This document shows positions 19,476 to 27,722 of a stretch of DNA of 41,613 nucleotides, one piece after another. The DNA lies in assembly GCA_024229695.1 (NCBI GenBank), contig JAAESD010000398.1:1-41613 (forward strand), written 5' to 3'. Position 1 is the stretch's first letter; each line of letters begins with the position of its first letter. The notes beneath the pieces are model-generated. The model was not told the DNA's origin. It ran no database searches and was given only the letters and a program-made list of their open reading frames with translations. The position numbers were made by a program, and so were the translations under genes. The stretch is from a bacterium (lineage in GTDB: Bacteria; Krumholzibacteriota; Krumholzibacteriia; LZORAL124-64-63).

Positions 19476-20783
19476 ATGACCCGAAAATTAACCGTTCTTG
19501 CTTGTGCTTTGATACTACTGGTATCAGGTACAGCATTTGCAGCCGGTTTCAACATTTACGAAGCTGGCGCAAAAGCGACTGCTCTGGGTGGAGCTTTCAC
19601 AGCTACTGCTGATGACGGTTCTGCAATATTCTACAATTCAGCTGGTTTGGCATTTCTCGAGGGTTCCGGATTGAGCATGAACCTGATGCCCATTTTACCA
19701 ACTGCCGAATTTACTGGTGCAACAATGCCTGATGGCAGCCATTCATCAGCAATAACTAAAGATGCTATCTTCCCTATCCCGGGGTTGTATTACTACAAAA
19801 ATACAGGCGACCTAAGCTATGGTGTTGGACTGTATGCTCCATTTGGAATGGGTGTTGCCTGGGAAGACCCTGCAACATCTCCCGGTCGTCAAATTAGTTA
19901 TGATGTTGACCTGAAAACTGTCTATATAACACCTGCTGTTGCAATGAAAGTCACAGACAACGTTGCTCTAAGCATTGGTGCAGACATTGCACATACAGAA
20001 ATCGCACTGAACAAGTTTACCGCAATCCCATTTGGTGGTGACATGGCTCTGACCAATGTTATCGATGCAGAACTTTCAGGCAGCAGTGGCTTCAACTTTA
20101 CTCCTGTTGTCAGTTGCATGGTTAAAGGTCCTGGCTCAATGGACTTTGGTATCATGTATCACCATGAAAAAACTATGAATATCACTGAAGGTGAGCTTGT
20201 CATGACCAATGTTGCTCCTGCAGCGTTGGCATCTACAATTGATGCTCAGATTGCTGGCCTTGGTGGAAACAAACAGTATGCAAATACTGAGTTCAAACTG
20301 CCTCACATGCTGAGCCTTGGTGCTGCATGGCAGGCAACTGATAAAACTCGTCTTGAGTTCAATGCTGTTCACTTTGGCTGGGAACACTTCGATGAGATCT
20401 TCCTGGACTTTGAGAATGATGCACTTGACCAGACAATTGAAGAAAACTACGAAGATGTTTGGCAATATCGTGTTGGCGTCACATACAACATGAACGAAAA
20501 AACCAACATCCTGCTTGGGTATGTAAAAGACAACACACCTCAGCCTGTAGGTTCTGTAAACCCAATGCTTCCAGATGCTGATCGTCAAGATTACTCATTT
20601 GGTGTTGAGTACAAGTACAGTGAGAAAGTTACTCTGGTTGGTTCATACATGAGTGTGAACTTTGAGGAACGCAGTAATATTGTCGATGGAGAACACGCAT
20701 CATACGAAACCGAAATTAACCCTGCCGGTTCATATGATTCATTCGCACACATCTTCGGCGTAGCCGTTAACTACAACTTCTAA
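19476..20783 (+). CDS. OmpP1/FadL/TodX family outer-membrane channel
   Basis: 435-residue beta-barrel for uptake of hydrophobic compounds such as long-chain fatty acids. The signal peptide ends TAFA-AGF, and the mature N-terminus shows the family start pattern (GFNIYEAGAKATALGGAFTA, then DDGSAIFYNSAGLA), which forms the hatch. The rest alternates beta-strand patterns and ends in an aromatic residue (VNYNF), as expected of outer-membrane barrels. ATG follows AAGGAG. The SGNH lipoprotein gene starts 14 nt downstream with its own AGGAGG, so they are cotranscribed and probably work together on lipids (inference). Confidence 0.92.
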   Translation: MTRKLTVLACALILLVSGTAFAAGFNIYEAGAKATALGGAFTATADDGSAIFYNSAGLAFLEGSGLSMNLMPILPTAEFTGATMPDGSHSSAITKDAIFPIPGLYYYKNTGDLSYGVGLYAPFGMGVAWEDPATSPGRQISYDVDLKTVYITPAVAMKVTDNVALSIGADIAHTEIALNKFTAIPFGGDMALTNVIDAELSGSSGFNFTPVVSCMVKGPGSMDFGIMYHHEKTMNITEGELVMTNVAPAALASTIDAQIAGLGGNKQYANTEFKLPHMLSLGAAWQATDKTRLEFNAVHFGWEHFDEIFLDFENDALDQTIEENYEDVWQYRVGVTYNMNEKTNILLGYVKDNTPQPVGSVNPMLPDADRQDYSFGVEYKYSEKVTLVGSYMSVNFEERSNIVDGEHASYETEINPAGSYDSFAHIFGVAVNYNF

Positions 20784-20797
20784 GAGGAGGAACAGAA

Positions 20798-22162
20798 ATG
20801 ACCAAATCAAGAATTCTGATCATGGTTGCAGCGTTGGCTCTTCTTGCCTCCGGCTGTGGCGTAGACACTCCTGAAAGTGTCACATATCCAGTAACAGTCC
20901 CATCAGGTGCTGGTTACTTCGCAAACTACATCGCAATTGGTAACAGCTTTACAGCTGGCTTCCAGGACGGTGGACTTCATGTTGCAGGACAGAGCTACAG
21001 TTACCCACAGCAGATTGCTTCTGCATTGGGCTATCCTGCAGGCTCTTTTGTTCAGCCCCTTATTAATCACCCTGGTATAGGTTCAACTGATACTGGTGAC
21101 CCTGCATTTACAGCTTCTGTCCTTCACTGGACAGGCACTAGTATTGGCCTTATTGGCGAAACTCCAACTGCTGAAGTACCTAATCTACTCCTGGCCTCAA
21201 GCTGGCCTGTCCCTTACAGCAACCTTGGCGTTCCAGGTGCTACAACGAATGACATACTTAACTGTACTGACTCTTCAAATAGTCAATCACCAGGCAACGG
21301 ATACTTTGACTTTATCCTGCGTAACCCAACCTTCGGTAATGTTACAATGATCGATCAGGCAATTAACCGTGGCCCAACACTGGTTACATGCTGGATTGGT
21401 AATAACGACATTCTTGGTGGTGCAACAAGTGGTGAACCAGCAGTCTTTGATGGGGTAAATGGAAACATCACTCCTCCATCGGTATTCCAGACAATGTATG
21501 AAGGCATTCTGGATAAAATTGCTGCAGAGACAATGCTGAAATCAGGCTGGGAACCAATGATCATGACGGCTAACATTCCGTCGATTTCATCTGCTCCTTA
21601 CTTTATGCCTCAGGTAGTTTTTGAGGCTATTATGGCTGGTGCCGGGTATCCACATACAATTACATATGAGGAAACTCCGGAATATGTCCTATTCCCTGCA
21701 CTTAGTTTTCTAGATCCATATAATCCAGTGGATTTACCAGCTTCATTGACTCTTGATGCTGCTGAGGTTGATATCGTTGAATCAATGGTTGTTGCATACA
21801 ATGATATCATTGCTGCAGCTGCTGCTGCTCGTGGCATTATGGTTTATGATGCCAATGCCGCTCTTGCAGGAATGACTGCAGTTCAAAAGACTCACTTCCT
21901 GGCACTACTTCCAGCTGCTGGATACGATGTTGCAACTGCAGCATCTATGACTGAGTTCTCTTTGGATGGAATCCACCCTAATAGCCACGGTTATTCACTT
22001 GTTGCTCAAGGGTTCCTGGATTTGATTAATGGCGCTTTTGGTACTGAGTTTGAGGCTCCTGTAGACCTAGGGTCTTGGGATCCAACTTATGGCTTAGATC
22101 CAACACCACCAACTGCTGCTGCACCTGAGGCTTTTACAGCTATAGAAAGACTGTTTAACTAG
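20798..22162 (+). CDS. SGNH/GDSL-type hydrolase lipoprotein
   Basis: 454-residue predicted lipoprotein. The signal peptide ends in the lipobox LASGC (acylated Cys20). SGNH blocks are present: the nucleophile region IAIGNSFTAG with Ser50, a GNND block III near 205, and block V LDGIHPNSHGY with Asp390 and His393. This supports an esterase or lipase acting on lipids or acylated sugars at the cell envelope. Pairing with a FadL-type channel suggests that it releases fatty acids for uptake. The C-terminus (AIERLFN) resembles the tails of the two secreted proteins downstream. The operon ends in a hairpin at 22186-22213. Confidence 0.88.
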   Translation: MTKSRILIMVAALALLASGCGVDTPESVTYPVTVPSGAGYFANYIAIGNSFTAGFQDGGLHVAGQSYSYPQQIASALGYPAGSFVQPLINHPGIGSTDTGDPAFTASVLHWTGTSIGLIGETPTAEVPNLLLASSWPVPYSNLGVPGATTNDILNCTDSSNSQSPGNGYFDFILRNPTFGNVTMIDQAINRGPTLVTCWIGNNDILGGATSGEPAVFDGVNGNITPPSVFQTMYEGILDKIAAETMLKSGWEPMIMTANIPSISSAPYFMPQVVFEAIMAGAGYPHTITYEETPEYVLFPALSFLDPYNPVDLPASLTLDAAEVDIVESMVVAYNDIIAAAAAARGIMVYDANAALAGMTAVQKTHFLALLPAAGYDVATAASMTEFSLDGIHPNSHGYSLVAQGFLDLINGAFGTEFEAPVDLGSWDPTYGLDPTPPTAAAPEAFTAIERLFN

Positions 22163-22185
22163 CTTTAAATTGTCTCAACAATAAA

Positions 22186-22213
22186 GACGGGCTACTTGTA
22201 AAAGTAGCCCGTC
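22186..22213 (+). terminator. Rho-independent-type hairpin after the FadL/SGNH operon
   Basis: A perfect 12-bp stem (GACGGGCTACTT with AAGTAGCCCGTC) and a GTAA tetraloop, 24 nt after the SGNH stop. The following T tract is weak (TCAGTTTA), so termination may be incomplete. Confidence 0.75.
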
Positions 22214-22464
22214 TCAGTTTATACTCTAAAAAAAGCCTCTTATGTCCAAAATTAGTGTTATATTTATAAATAATACGCTTGCAACCATAACCAATCTGCT
22301 CTACAATGAGCGTTGGTGATAATAACCCATGTCATATGGAGTATTATAGTTAATGGGAAGGAGGTCCCGCCCCCCCTGATAACCATGTTATTGCTTCATT
22401 CTACTCGTGAAAAGCACTGACTTGTCAATGCAGACATTTCCGGCGCGTGCATCTTGGAGGAAAT
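22214..22464 (+). promoter_or_regulatory. Promoter and structured leader of the tandem secreted-protein operon
   Basis: A good sigma70-like promoter, TTGCAA (22279-22284), 17 nt, TACAAT (22302-22307), would give a leader of about 150 nt. The leader can fold: AATAAC-CC-ATG (22321-22331) pairs with CATGTTATT (22384-22392). Inside lies GGGA-AGGAGG-TCCC, a hairpin showing AGGAGG in its loop, then a run of seven C. No known riboswitch class was recognised. A tiny ORF (ATG at 22353, eight codons) overlaps it and is probably chance. Confidence 0.45.
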
Positions 22465-23160
22465 ATGCGCACTGTACTAATTGCAGCTACTTTGATTTTG
22501 ATGGCTTCTACTGCCATCTGTCAGGACTATAACGTCCTGGATATTATCGGATTCTTATATGAATCAGATAATACACCTGGAGTCATCGGTTTTGATGAAA
22601 GCAATCCTGGAGATATTCTCGCAGGATTCGGTTTTATTGATAGCACCGGTGAGCCTTTTGAATGGTCTCCTGATGACTATCAATACACCTGGCACATGTA
22701 TGACCTTGTGTCTGCAGGTGCAGAAGTTATCGGACCAGACACCGAACGTATTTTTTATTCTGGAGGATCAATCGACATAATTGCCGATCCTTACATGGAC
22801 CCAGGTTACACTAACCCTATCTTCGGTACTGATCCACCACAAAGCCAATTCCTTGATACTTTCACCAATGGCCATGTGTTCCTGCACGGAACATTTAACC
22901 TGTTTGCTCTGACTATTGACAGAGCTGCTGGTGACGGTAACTTCCAGGGCACAATTTCATTTGAGCTGGGACAATGGTTCCAGGATCAAGGTTATGAACT
23001 TGAAGCTCCTGATGGATACACAATTGGTGGTGCTGTTTTGTTTGATGAAGATGGCACAGTTCCTGATGGCTTCGATCTTTCAGTAGACGGCCATGTATAC
23101 TACTCACCTATCCCAAATGACGATGTCAGCTGGGGAACAATCAAGAACTTGTTTCGCTAG
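22465..23160 (+). CDS. Secreted protein of unknown function, tandem paralogue 1
   Basis: 231 residues with a signal peptide (cleavage after STAIC or the Ala before it). The mature part is acidic, Gly/Asp/aromatic-rich and beta-predicted. I do not recognise a family. It aligns by eye with the next gene over a central block (a NxYT/DYQYT strand, a xxFxGG block, and DxFxxGxxxLHG) and in the last ten residues (VSWGTIKNLFR). The ATG at 22465 has GGAGG 4 nt upstream; a GTG further upstream is unlikely. The following gene's Shine-Dalgarno overlaps this stop, so they are cotranscribed. It is preceded by a strong promoter, suggesting good expression. Confidence 0.8.
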   Translation: MRTVLIAATLILMASTAICQDYNVLDIIGFLYESDNTPGVIGFDESNPGDILAGFGFIDSTGEPFEWSPDDYQYTWHMYDLVSAGAEVIGPDTERIFYSGGSIDIIADPYMDPGYTNPIFGTDPPQSQFLDTFTNGHVFLHGTFNLFALTIDRAAGDGNFQGTISFELGQWFQDQGYELEAPDGYTIGGAVLFDEDGTVPDGFDLSVDGHVYYSPIPNDDVSWGTIKNLFR

Positions 23161-23171
23161 GAGGTGGCAAA

Positions 23172-23858
23172 ATGATGAACAGACAGATAATGATAGTAGT
23201 TATGTTGGCTATTTTGGCAACTTCTGTTGCTGCTCAAGTTGAATTTACTTTTGAAGGATTTTCTAAAGTAGACCCTATTCAGGATCAACCTGGTTCTATT
23301 GTAGAAATCTATGGAATCGCCAACCCGCCAGCAGGAATTCCTAATCCGATTCCTCTGGATTTTGACAACAACCAGTACACAATCTGTGTAACTGGACTGC
23401 TGATTGATTCTTTTATGTGGGATCAACCAGCTGGAATTAAAGAAGTTATTTTCGTCGGTGGCCAATTTTCAATATTTGAAGATGCTATTGGTGGCACTCC
23501 AGGTGACTGGGCTGATACATCAACTTTCTTAGATGGAGACTTGCTCCTTCACGGAATGGTTGACGATGGCTGGCGTATGCTTCTAGATGACCCATTTGGC
23601 TGGGGTATTTACTCAGGATCCGCAAACGGTACTTGTGATCTTGATGGAGGCTCTGCTATTCCTCTAATGGAAATGATTGGTTATCCATTTGATGATTGGG
23701 ATTTCTTTGGAACTGGAATCAGCGATCCAAACCCACCATTTATTACCGTACCTGGTGGCTATGACAGAGTGTTTGGAATCAAACTTATGTTCCCACAAGG
23801 TCCAACAGGAAACGACAACGTAACCTGGGGTCAGGTGAAGAACATATTTGCTGACTGA
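23172..23858 (+). CDS. Secreted protein of unknown function, tandem paralogue 2
   Basis: 228 residues with a signal peptide ending SVAA-Q. Mature sequence is acidic, with many Gly, Asp and Phe, and beta-rich. It shares with its upstream neighbour the NQYT strand, the xxxFVGGQFSIF block, FLDGDLLLHG and the C-terminal VTWGQVKNIFAD. No known domain was recognised. The Shine-Dalgarno AGGAGGTGG overlaps the stop of paralogue 1 and precedes a double ATG (23172 or 23175). A strong terminator follows. A pair of envelope or extracellular beta proteins, possibly a structural or binding module, is the most that can be inferred. Confidence 0.8.
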   Translation: MMNRQIMIVVMLAILATSVAAQVEFTFEGFSKVDPIQDQPGSIVEIYGIANPPAGIPNPIPLDFDNNQYTICVTGLLIDSFMWDQPAGIKEVIFVGGQFSIFEDAIGGTPGDWADTSTFLDGDLLLHGMVDDGWRMLLDDPFGWGIYSGSANGTCDLDGGSAIPLMEMIGYPFDDWDFFGTGISDPNPPFITVPGGYDRVFGIKLMFPQGPTGNDNVTWGQVKNIFAD

Positions 23859-23881
23859 TTTGTAAGATATAAGTAGAATGT

Positions 23882-23919
23882 AAAGGGGCTTCCAAATGGA
23901 AGCCCCTTTATTTTTGTCT
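23882..23919. terminator. Strong intrinsic terminator between convergent genes
   Basis: A perfect 12-bp stem (AAAGGGGCTTCC with GGAAGCCCCTTT), an AAAT loop, then ATTTTTG on the plus strand. It ends the tandem secreted-protein operon and lies 14 nt past the stop of the convergent C10 peptidase gene, which it may also serve, though the T tract on the minus strand is poorer. Confidence 0.93.
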
Positions 23920-23932
23920 TTTTACTTTGTCT

Positions 23933-25675
23933 TTATTTTGAGAGAATAAACTTGCAGGATTCAGAGCATCCAGTTGCAGATACTTTTGCGAAGTAGGCAC
24001 CAGATGAAACAGACCGACCGTTATTGTTAGTACCATCCCATAAAATTGTATTCAGGCCTGGCAATCCGGCAACCTGTCTCTTCAGTACAACTTCCCCACG
24101 CAGATTATATACAGAGAAAGCAACGTCACCTGCAGCTGGCAGGCTGAAACTGATTTGAGGATAAGCGCCATTTGTGACTACTACGGAACCTTGTGAGTAC
24201 GATTCAAGTGACTCATAATCGATACCAATTGGACCATATTCCCACTCGTTACCAAAAGAGTCGCTTGCCAATAGTTTCCAACGAGTACTGGCAGAAACTC
24301 GCCGATGTGAATGGAATGAATATTCTTCAAGACCAGACATGGGAGCTGATGTTTCCTGCCTGTAACAACCTCTTCTATTACTCCTGAAAACCAGGAATTC
24401 TATTTCTGACCAATACCCTGGAACAGACCAGTTCAACATTGCAGAATTGTTTTCTCTAGCTACTGTGAAGTTCTCGAGCTCAGGTTCTAATCCCGTGATT
24501 TCAGGAGTTATGCCTATCAACATCTTTTCAGTCAAGTCATAGTAACTGGTCTCAATGTTATCCAGAGTGAACCAATTGTCGCTATCTCCGCCCCAACCAA
24601 AATTGAGGTGAATCTGGTTCATGTCATCAACAATACGAAAGCCATCACAAACCATAGTATGAATCAGGCTGGAATACAGAAGTGGTCTGCCATTCTGCAA
24701 CTCTTGCTGGATAAAGGCAAACCAGGTTTCCTCTTGGGGATACGAGAAGCGCATCAACTCCTGTGCTGAGCTACTATATCGGAAGTGTTGAATCAGAGCA
24801 GCTTTCACGTCGGCAAGAACAGATTGAGACCCACATCTACTAAACTCTGTATGGCAGGCAGCACTCATATCAAAACAGAGTTCAGCAACGGCATCCTTTA
24901 CTTCCTGGTCTGCATTCCACATGACTGTTCCAGGAGGCATATTGTCCCAGTCAAAAGGATCACCATATTCAGCATAAATAACTGTGCCCGAGCTATTGCC
25001 GCCACACCCAATATCTCCGCTCCACCACCATTGTTCAGTTCCAGTACCAGAAACAGGCCACTGGTGATAACGTACTAACTGCGCGGCTGCCAGAGGCGTA
25101 CACCCAACATATGTCCTACCTCCATCACCTATAGGACAATACTCGTTGAAAGGGTAATCCTGATGCCATGCAGTTTCAAGCAGAGGGCTAACAGTTGTAT
25201 CATGTGATTTTGAGAATTGGACAGGGTTGTTGCACAACTTCCTGTGTAAATTGTAATTTGTCTGAGCATCGGGGAATGCTTCCAGCACCTGCAGCGACGT
25301 AAGCTGTGTCGCAAGTTCAACTCTGCCATGTAAATTATCTAATACATAACCGCTGAACCCTCCATCCATGAAAAGTCCTGTCTCACTCCATGATTTTACA
25401 GGAGCCAATTCAGTTATCGAAGGTACAATCACATAACCGGATGGTTCGATATCAAACTTGTAGCCAACCAATAAATTTTCTGTGATTAACTTTGAATGTG
25501 AATTAATGACAGGAGAATCTGAGCCAGCCCATGATCCTTGTGAAATAACTACAGAATCAAGCCAGTTCAAACATATCGCGCGAGCATCAACAGCAGTGAC
25601 ATTCCCAGCCATTGTAACGGAAGATTGTAGAATTAGGCAAAACATCGCAAAAAGCAGAATGCGGATATGTTGCAT
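23933..25675 (-). CDS. Secreted C10 (streptopain-like) cysteine peptidase with C-terminal FlgD-like Ig domain
   Basis: 580 residues. A signal peptide (LLFAMFCLILQSSVTMAG) is followed by a pro-region and the C10 catalytic domain: nucleophile Cys192 in YVGCTPLAAAQ with the nearby RYHQWP, and catalytic His339 in LIHTMVCDGF, then a FGWGGDSDNWF segment typical of the family. A linker (an Fn3-like stretch, WSVPGYWSEIEFLVFRS) leads to a C-terminal FlgD-like Ig domain (ILWDGTNNNGRSVSSGAYF), common at the ends of secreted proteins of FCB-related phyla and probably involved in sorting or attachment. I chose the ATG at 25675 because the signal peptide starts there; a TTG-initiated 612-residue form has no signal at its start. 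Extracellular protein degradation is the likely role. Confidence 0.88.
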   Translation of the reverse strand: MQHIRILLFAMFCLILQSSVTMAGNVTAVDARAICLNWLDSVVISQGSWAGSDSPVINSHSKLITENLLVGYKFDIEPSGYVIVPSITELAPVKSWSETGLFMDGGFSGYVLDNLHGRVELATQLTSLQVLEAFPDAQTNYNLHRKLCNNPVQFSKSHDTTVSPLLETAWHQDYPFNEYCPIGDGGRTYVGCTPLAAAQLVRYHQWPVSGTGTEQWWWSGDIGCGGNSSGTVIYAEYGDPFDWDNMPPGTVMWNADQEVKDAVAELCFDMSAACHTEFSRCGSQSVLADVKAALIQHFRYSSSAQELMRFSYPQEETWFAFIQQELQNGRPLLYSSLIHTMVCDGFRIVDDMNQIHLNFGWGGDSDNWFTLDNIETSYYDLTEKMLIGITPEITGLEPELENFTVARENNSAMLNWSVPGYWSEIEFLVFRSNRRGCYRQETSAPMSGLEEYSFHSHRRVSASTRWKLLASDSFGNEWEYGPIGIDYESLESYSQGSVVVTNGAYPQISFSLPAAGDVAFSVYNLRGEVVLKRQVAGLPGLNTILWDGTNNNGRSVSSGAYFAKVSATGCSESCKFILSK

Positions 25676-25720
25676 ATATGTTTTCCAGTCTACTGGTTTG
25701 TCAAGCCAGAGCTCTGTTGT

Positions 25721-25796
25721 GACGACGGGTAGCATATCCGCGTCGTCAGGAACTTTGTGGGACGGGCACAAGTCCTAAACGATTTCCAAGATTATA
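25721..25796 (-). promoter_or_regulatory. Promoter -10 box and leader hairpin of the C10 peptidase gene
   Basis: The minus strand has a perfect TATAAT (25791-25796) with no clear -35. The leader of about 110 nt contains a 7-bp inverted repeat, GACGACG (25721-25727) and CGTCGTC (25741-25747), with a 13-nt loop. The hairpin lies upstream of the chosen start and has no T tract, so it is not a terminator; a regulatory or stabilising role is inference. Confidence 0.45.
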
Positions 25797-25915
25797 ACCT
25801 GAAAACTGCTTACATTGGAATATTTATTTTTCTTCAGTAATTTCAAGCATAACTTATTGCACCACTTGATGATACAGGCTACCTGTTTTATCCGGTATTA
25901 ATTAATTACTTTCCC

Positions 25916-25941
25916 GGAGGTGACATATCATGTTAACCTGA
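25916..25941 (+). promoter_or_regulatory. Perfect Shine-Dalgarno with a three-codon leader ORF before the M2 peptidase
   Basis: GGAGGTGA (25916-25923) stands 6 nt before ATG-TTA-ACC-TGA (25930-25941), a complete ORF of three amino acids. The real peptidase start at 25974 has its own GGAG, 33 nt further on and in a different frame. Translation of the mini-ORF is inference. The rest of the 298-nt gap between the C10 and M2 genes holds no other gene. Confidence 0.4.
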
Positions 25942-25973
25942 TTCCAATACAACACTTAACCATTGGAGATACA

Positions 25974-27722
25974 ATGAAACAGCTACTTTTAGTTGCTTTA
26001 ACAATCACTTTACTTGCTGGCTGTTCACAGCAAAACGTCGACGATTTCCTTGCAGACTACAACATACTTTACAAGAATTTGTGGACTGCTGCTGAAGGTG
26101 CCCGTTGGGATGACAACACAAACATATGTGAAGAAAACTCACAAAAAAGAATTGTTGCTGAGCAAGCTTATGCTCAACAACTTGGCAGTGCAGAATTGAT
26201 TGAGAAAGCACAGGCATTTCTTGAACGAGACAACCTGACCGAACTCCAAACAGCACAGCTGAACTATGTACTCCTTAACGCAGCAAAATTCCCAGGCACA
26301 ATTCCAAAAACTGTAGACAAACTGATCAAAGCAGAAGCAGACCAGAACAGCAAGCTCTACACTTTTGATTACACAGTAAATGGTCAGCCAGTTACTCCAA
26401 ACGATATTGTAAACGGACTGGGATCATCAAGAAATTTAGCTGAAAGGCTGGAACTGTGGGAAGCAAGCAAAGCTATTGGCCCATCTTTGAAACCGGGGTT
26501 GATTGAACTTCGCGACTTGCGCAACGAGGTTGCTCGCAGCATGGGTTATAGCTCTTACTTTGGTCTTGAGTGCAGTGAGTATGGAATGAGTTCAAATGAA
26601 ATGGTTGAGCTGATGGATGAGTTGATTGATGGTCTCAACCCATTATTCATAGAATTACACACCTGGACTGCACGACAACTTGCTAACAGATACAACCAAC
26701 CTGTTCCGGAAACAATTCCTGCACACTGGATTGATAACCGTTGGGCTCAAAGCTGGCCTGGCCTGGTTGAGGGAATCAACCTTGATGAGCTGGTTGACGA
26801 CAAATCTCCGCAATGGTTGGTTGAACAAGGCGAACGCTACTACACATCGATGGGGTTCCCTGCTCTACCTCAAACATTCTGGGATAAATCGGACCTATAT
26901 GCATTACCTGCTGATGCAACGCGGAAAAAGAACACACATGCCTCAGCATGGCACATCGATCTGGATAACGATGTTCGCTCGCTTATGTCTGTCGAAAATA
27001 CTTTTGACTGGTTTCAGACAACTCACCATGAGCTCGGTCATATCTACTACTACATGCTTTACAGCAATGACGATGTTCCATTTGTCCTGCGTACAGGAGC
27101 GAACCGTGGCATGCATGAAGGTGTCGGCACTTTAATTGAGCTTGCCGGTAGCCAGGTATCTTACTTGAAGGAAATCGGTCTGCTTGAGGGCGATGTTGAC
27201 CAGATTCAGTGGCTTCTAAATCAGGCACTTGTTGGACCAGTTACTTTCATGCCTTTTGCCTGTGGAACAATGACGCACTGGGAACACGATTTTTATGAAG
27301 AAGAACTCACTGGTGAACAAATGAATGCCCGCTGGTGGCAGTATGTAGAACAGTATCAGGGCGTAACTCCTCCTTCAGCTCGCAGTGAAGAGTGGTGCGA
27401 TGCTGCAACAAAAACTCATATCAACGACGACCCTGCTCAATACTACGACTACGCTATCAGCAATGTAATCTTGCATCAGCTGCATGACTATATCTGCAGA
27501 GAGATCCTGCATGAATCGCCACAAACTGCTAATTATTATGGCAACACTGAAGTCGGTGATTGGTTGAAAGAGGTTCTGAAGCAGGGTGCGGCTTGTGATT
27601 GGCGTGAGTTGATGGTAGAAGCTACTGGTGAAAAACTTTCAAGCCGTGCAATGCTTGAGTATTTTGCGCCACTGATGGAGTGGTTGGAGGCTGAGAATAA
27701 CCTCGTGAACAAAGGGATGTAA
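25974..27722 (+). CDS. M2 family peptidyl-dipeptidase (ACE-like), lipoprotein
   Basis: 582-residue zinc metallopeptidase related to angiotensin-converting enzyme, which removes dipeptides from peptide C-termini. Signal peptide with lipobox LLAGC (acylated Cys17), so it is anchored at the envelope facing the periplasm or the outside. The zinc site HHELGH lies near residue 351-356 and the third ligand is in GMHEGVGT near 381. Length equals one ACE domain. Start ATG at 25974 was chosen for the signal peptide and GGAG 5 nt upstream; a longer GTG frame from 25920 lacks a signal at its start. The phosphatase gene begins directly after its stop (TAATTG). Bacterial M2 members are known but sparse. 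Confidence 0.93.
   Translation: MKQLLLVALTITLLAGCSQQNVDDFLADYNILYKNLWTAAEGARWDDNTNICEENSQKRIVAEQAYAQQLGSAELIEKAQAFLERDNLTELQTAQLNYVLLNAAKFPGTIPKTVDKLIKAEADQNSKLYTFDYTVNGQPVTPNDIVNGLGSSRNLAERLELWEASKAIGPSLKPGLIELRDLRNEVARSMGYSSYFGLECSEYGMSSNEMVELMDELIDGLNPLFIELHTWTARQLANRYNQPVPETIPAHWIDNRWAQSWPGLVEGINLDELVDDKSPQWLVEQGERYYTSMGFPALPQTFWDKSDLYALPADATRKKNTHASAWHIDLDNDVRSLMSVENTFDWFQTTHHELGHIYYYMLYSNDDVPFVLRTGANRGMHEGVGTLIELAGSQVSYLKEIGLLEGDVDQIQWLLNQALVGPVTFMPFACGTMTHWEHDFYEEELTGEQMNARWWQYVEQYQGVTPPSARSEEWCDAATKTHINDDPAQYYDYAISNVILHQLHDYICREILHESPQTANYYGNTEVGDWLKEVLKQGAACDWRELMVEATGEKLSSRAMLEYFAPLMEWLEAENNLVNKGM

Noticed and set aside
22353..22379. Eight-codon ORF in the leader (ATG to TGA)
   Set aside because: It begins inside a hairpin, has no well-spaced ribosome site and encodes an Arg/Pro string that looks accidental.
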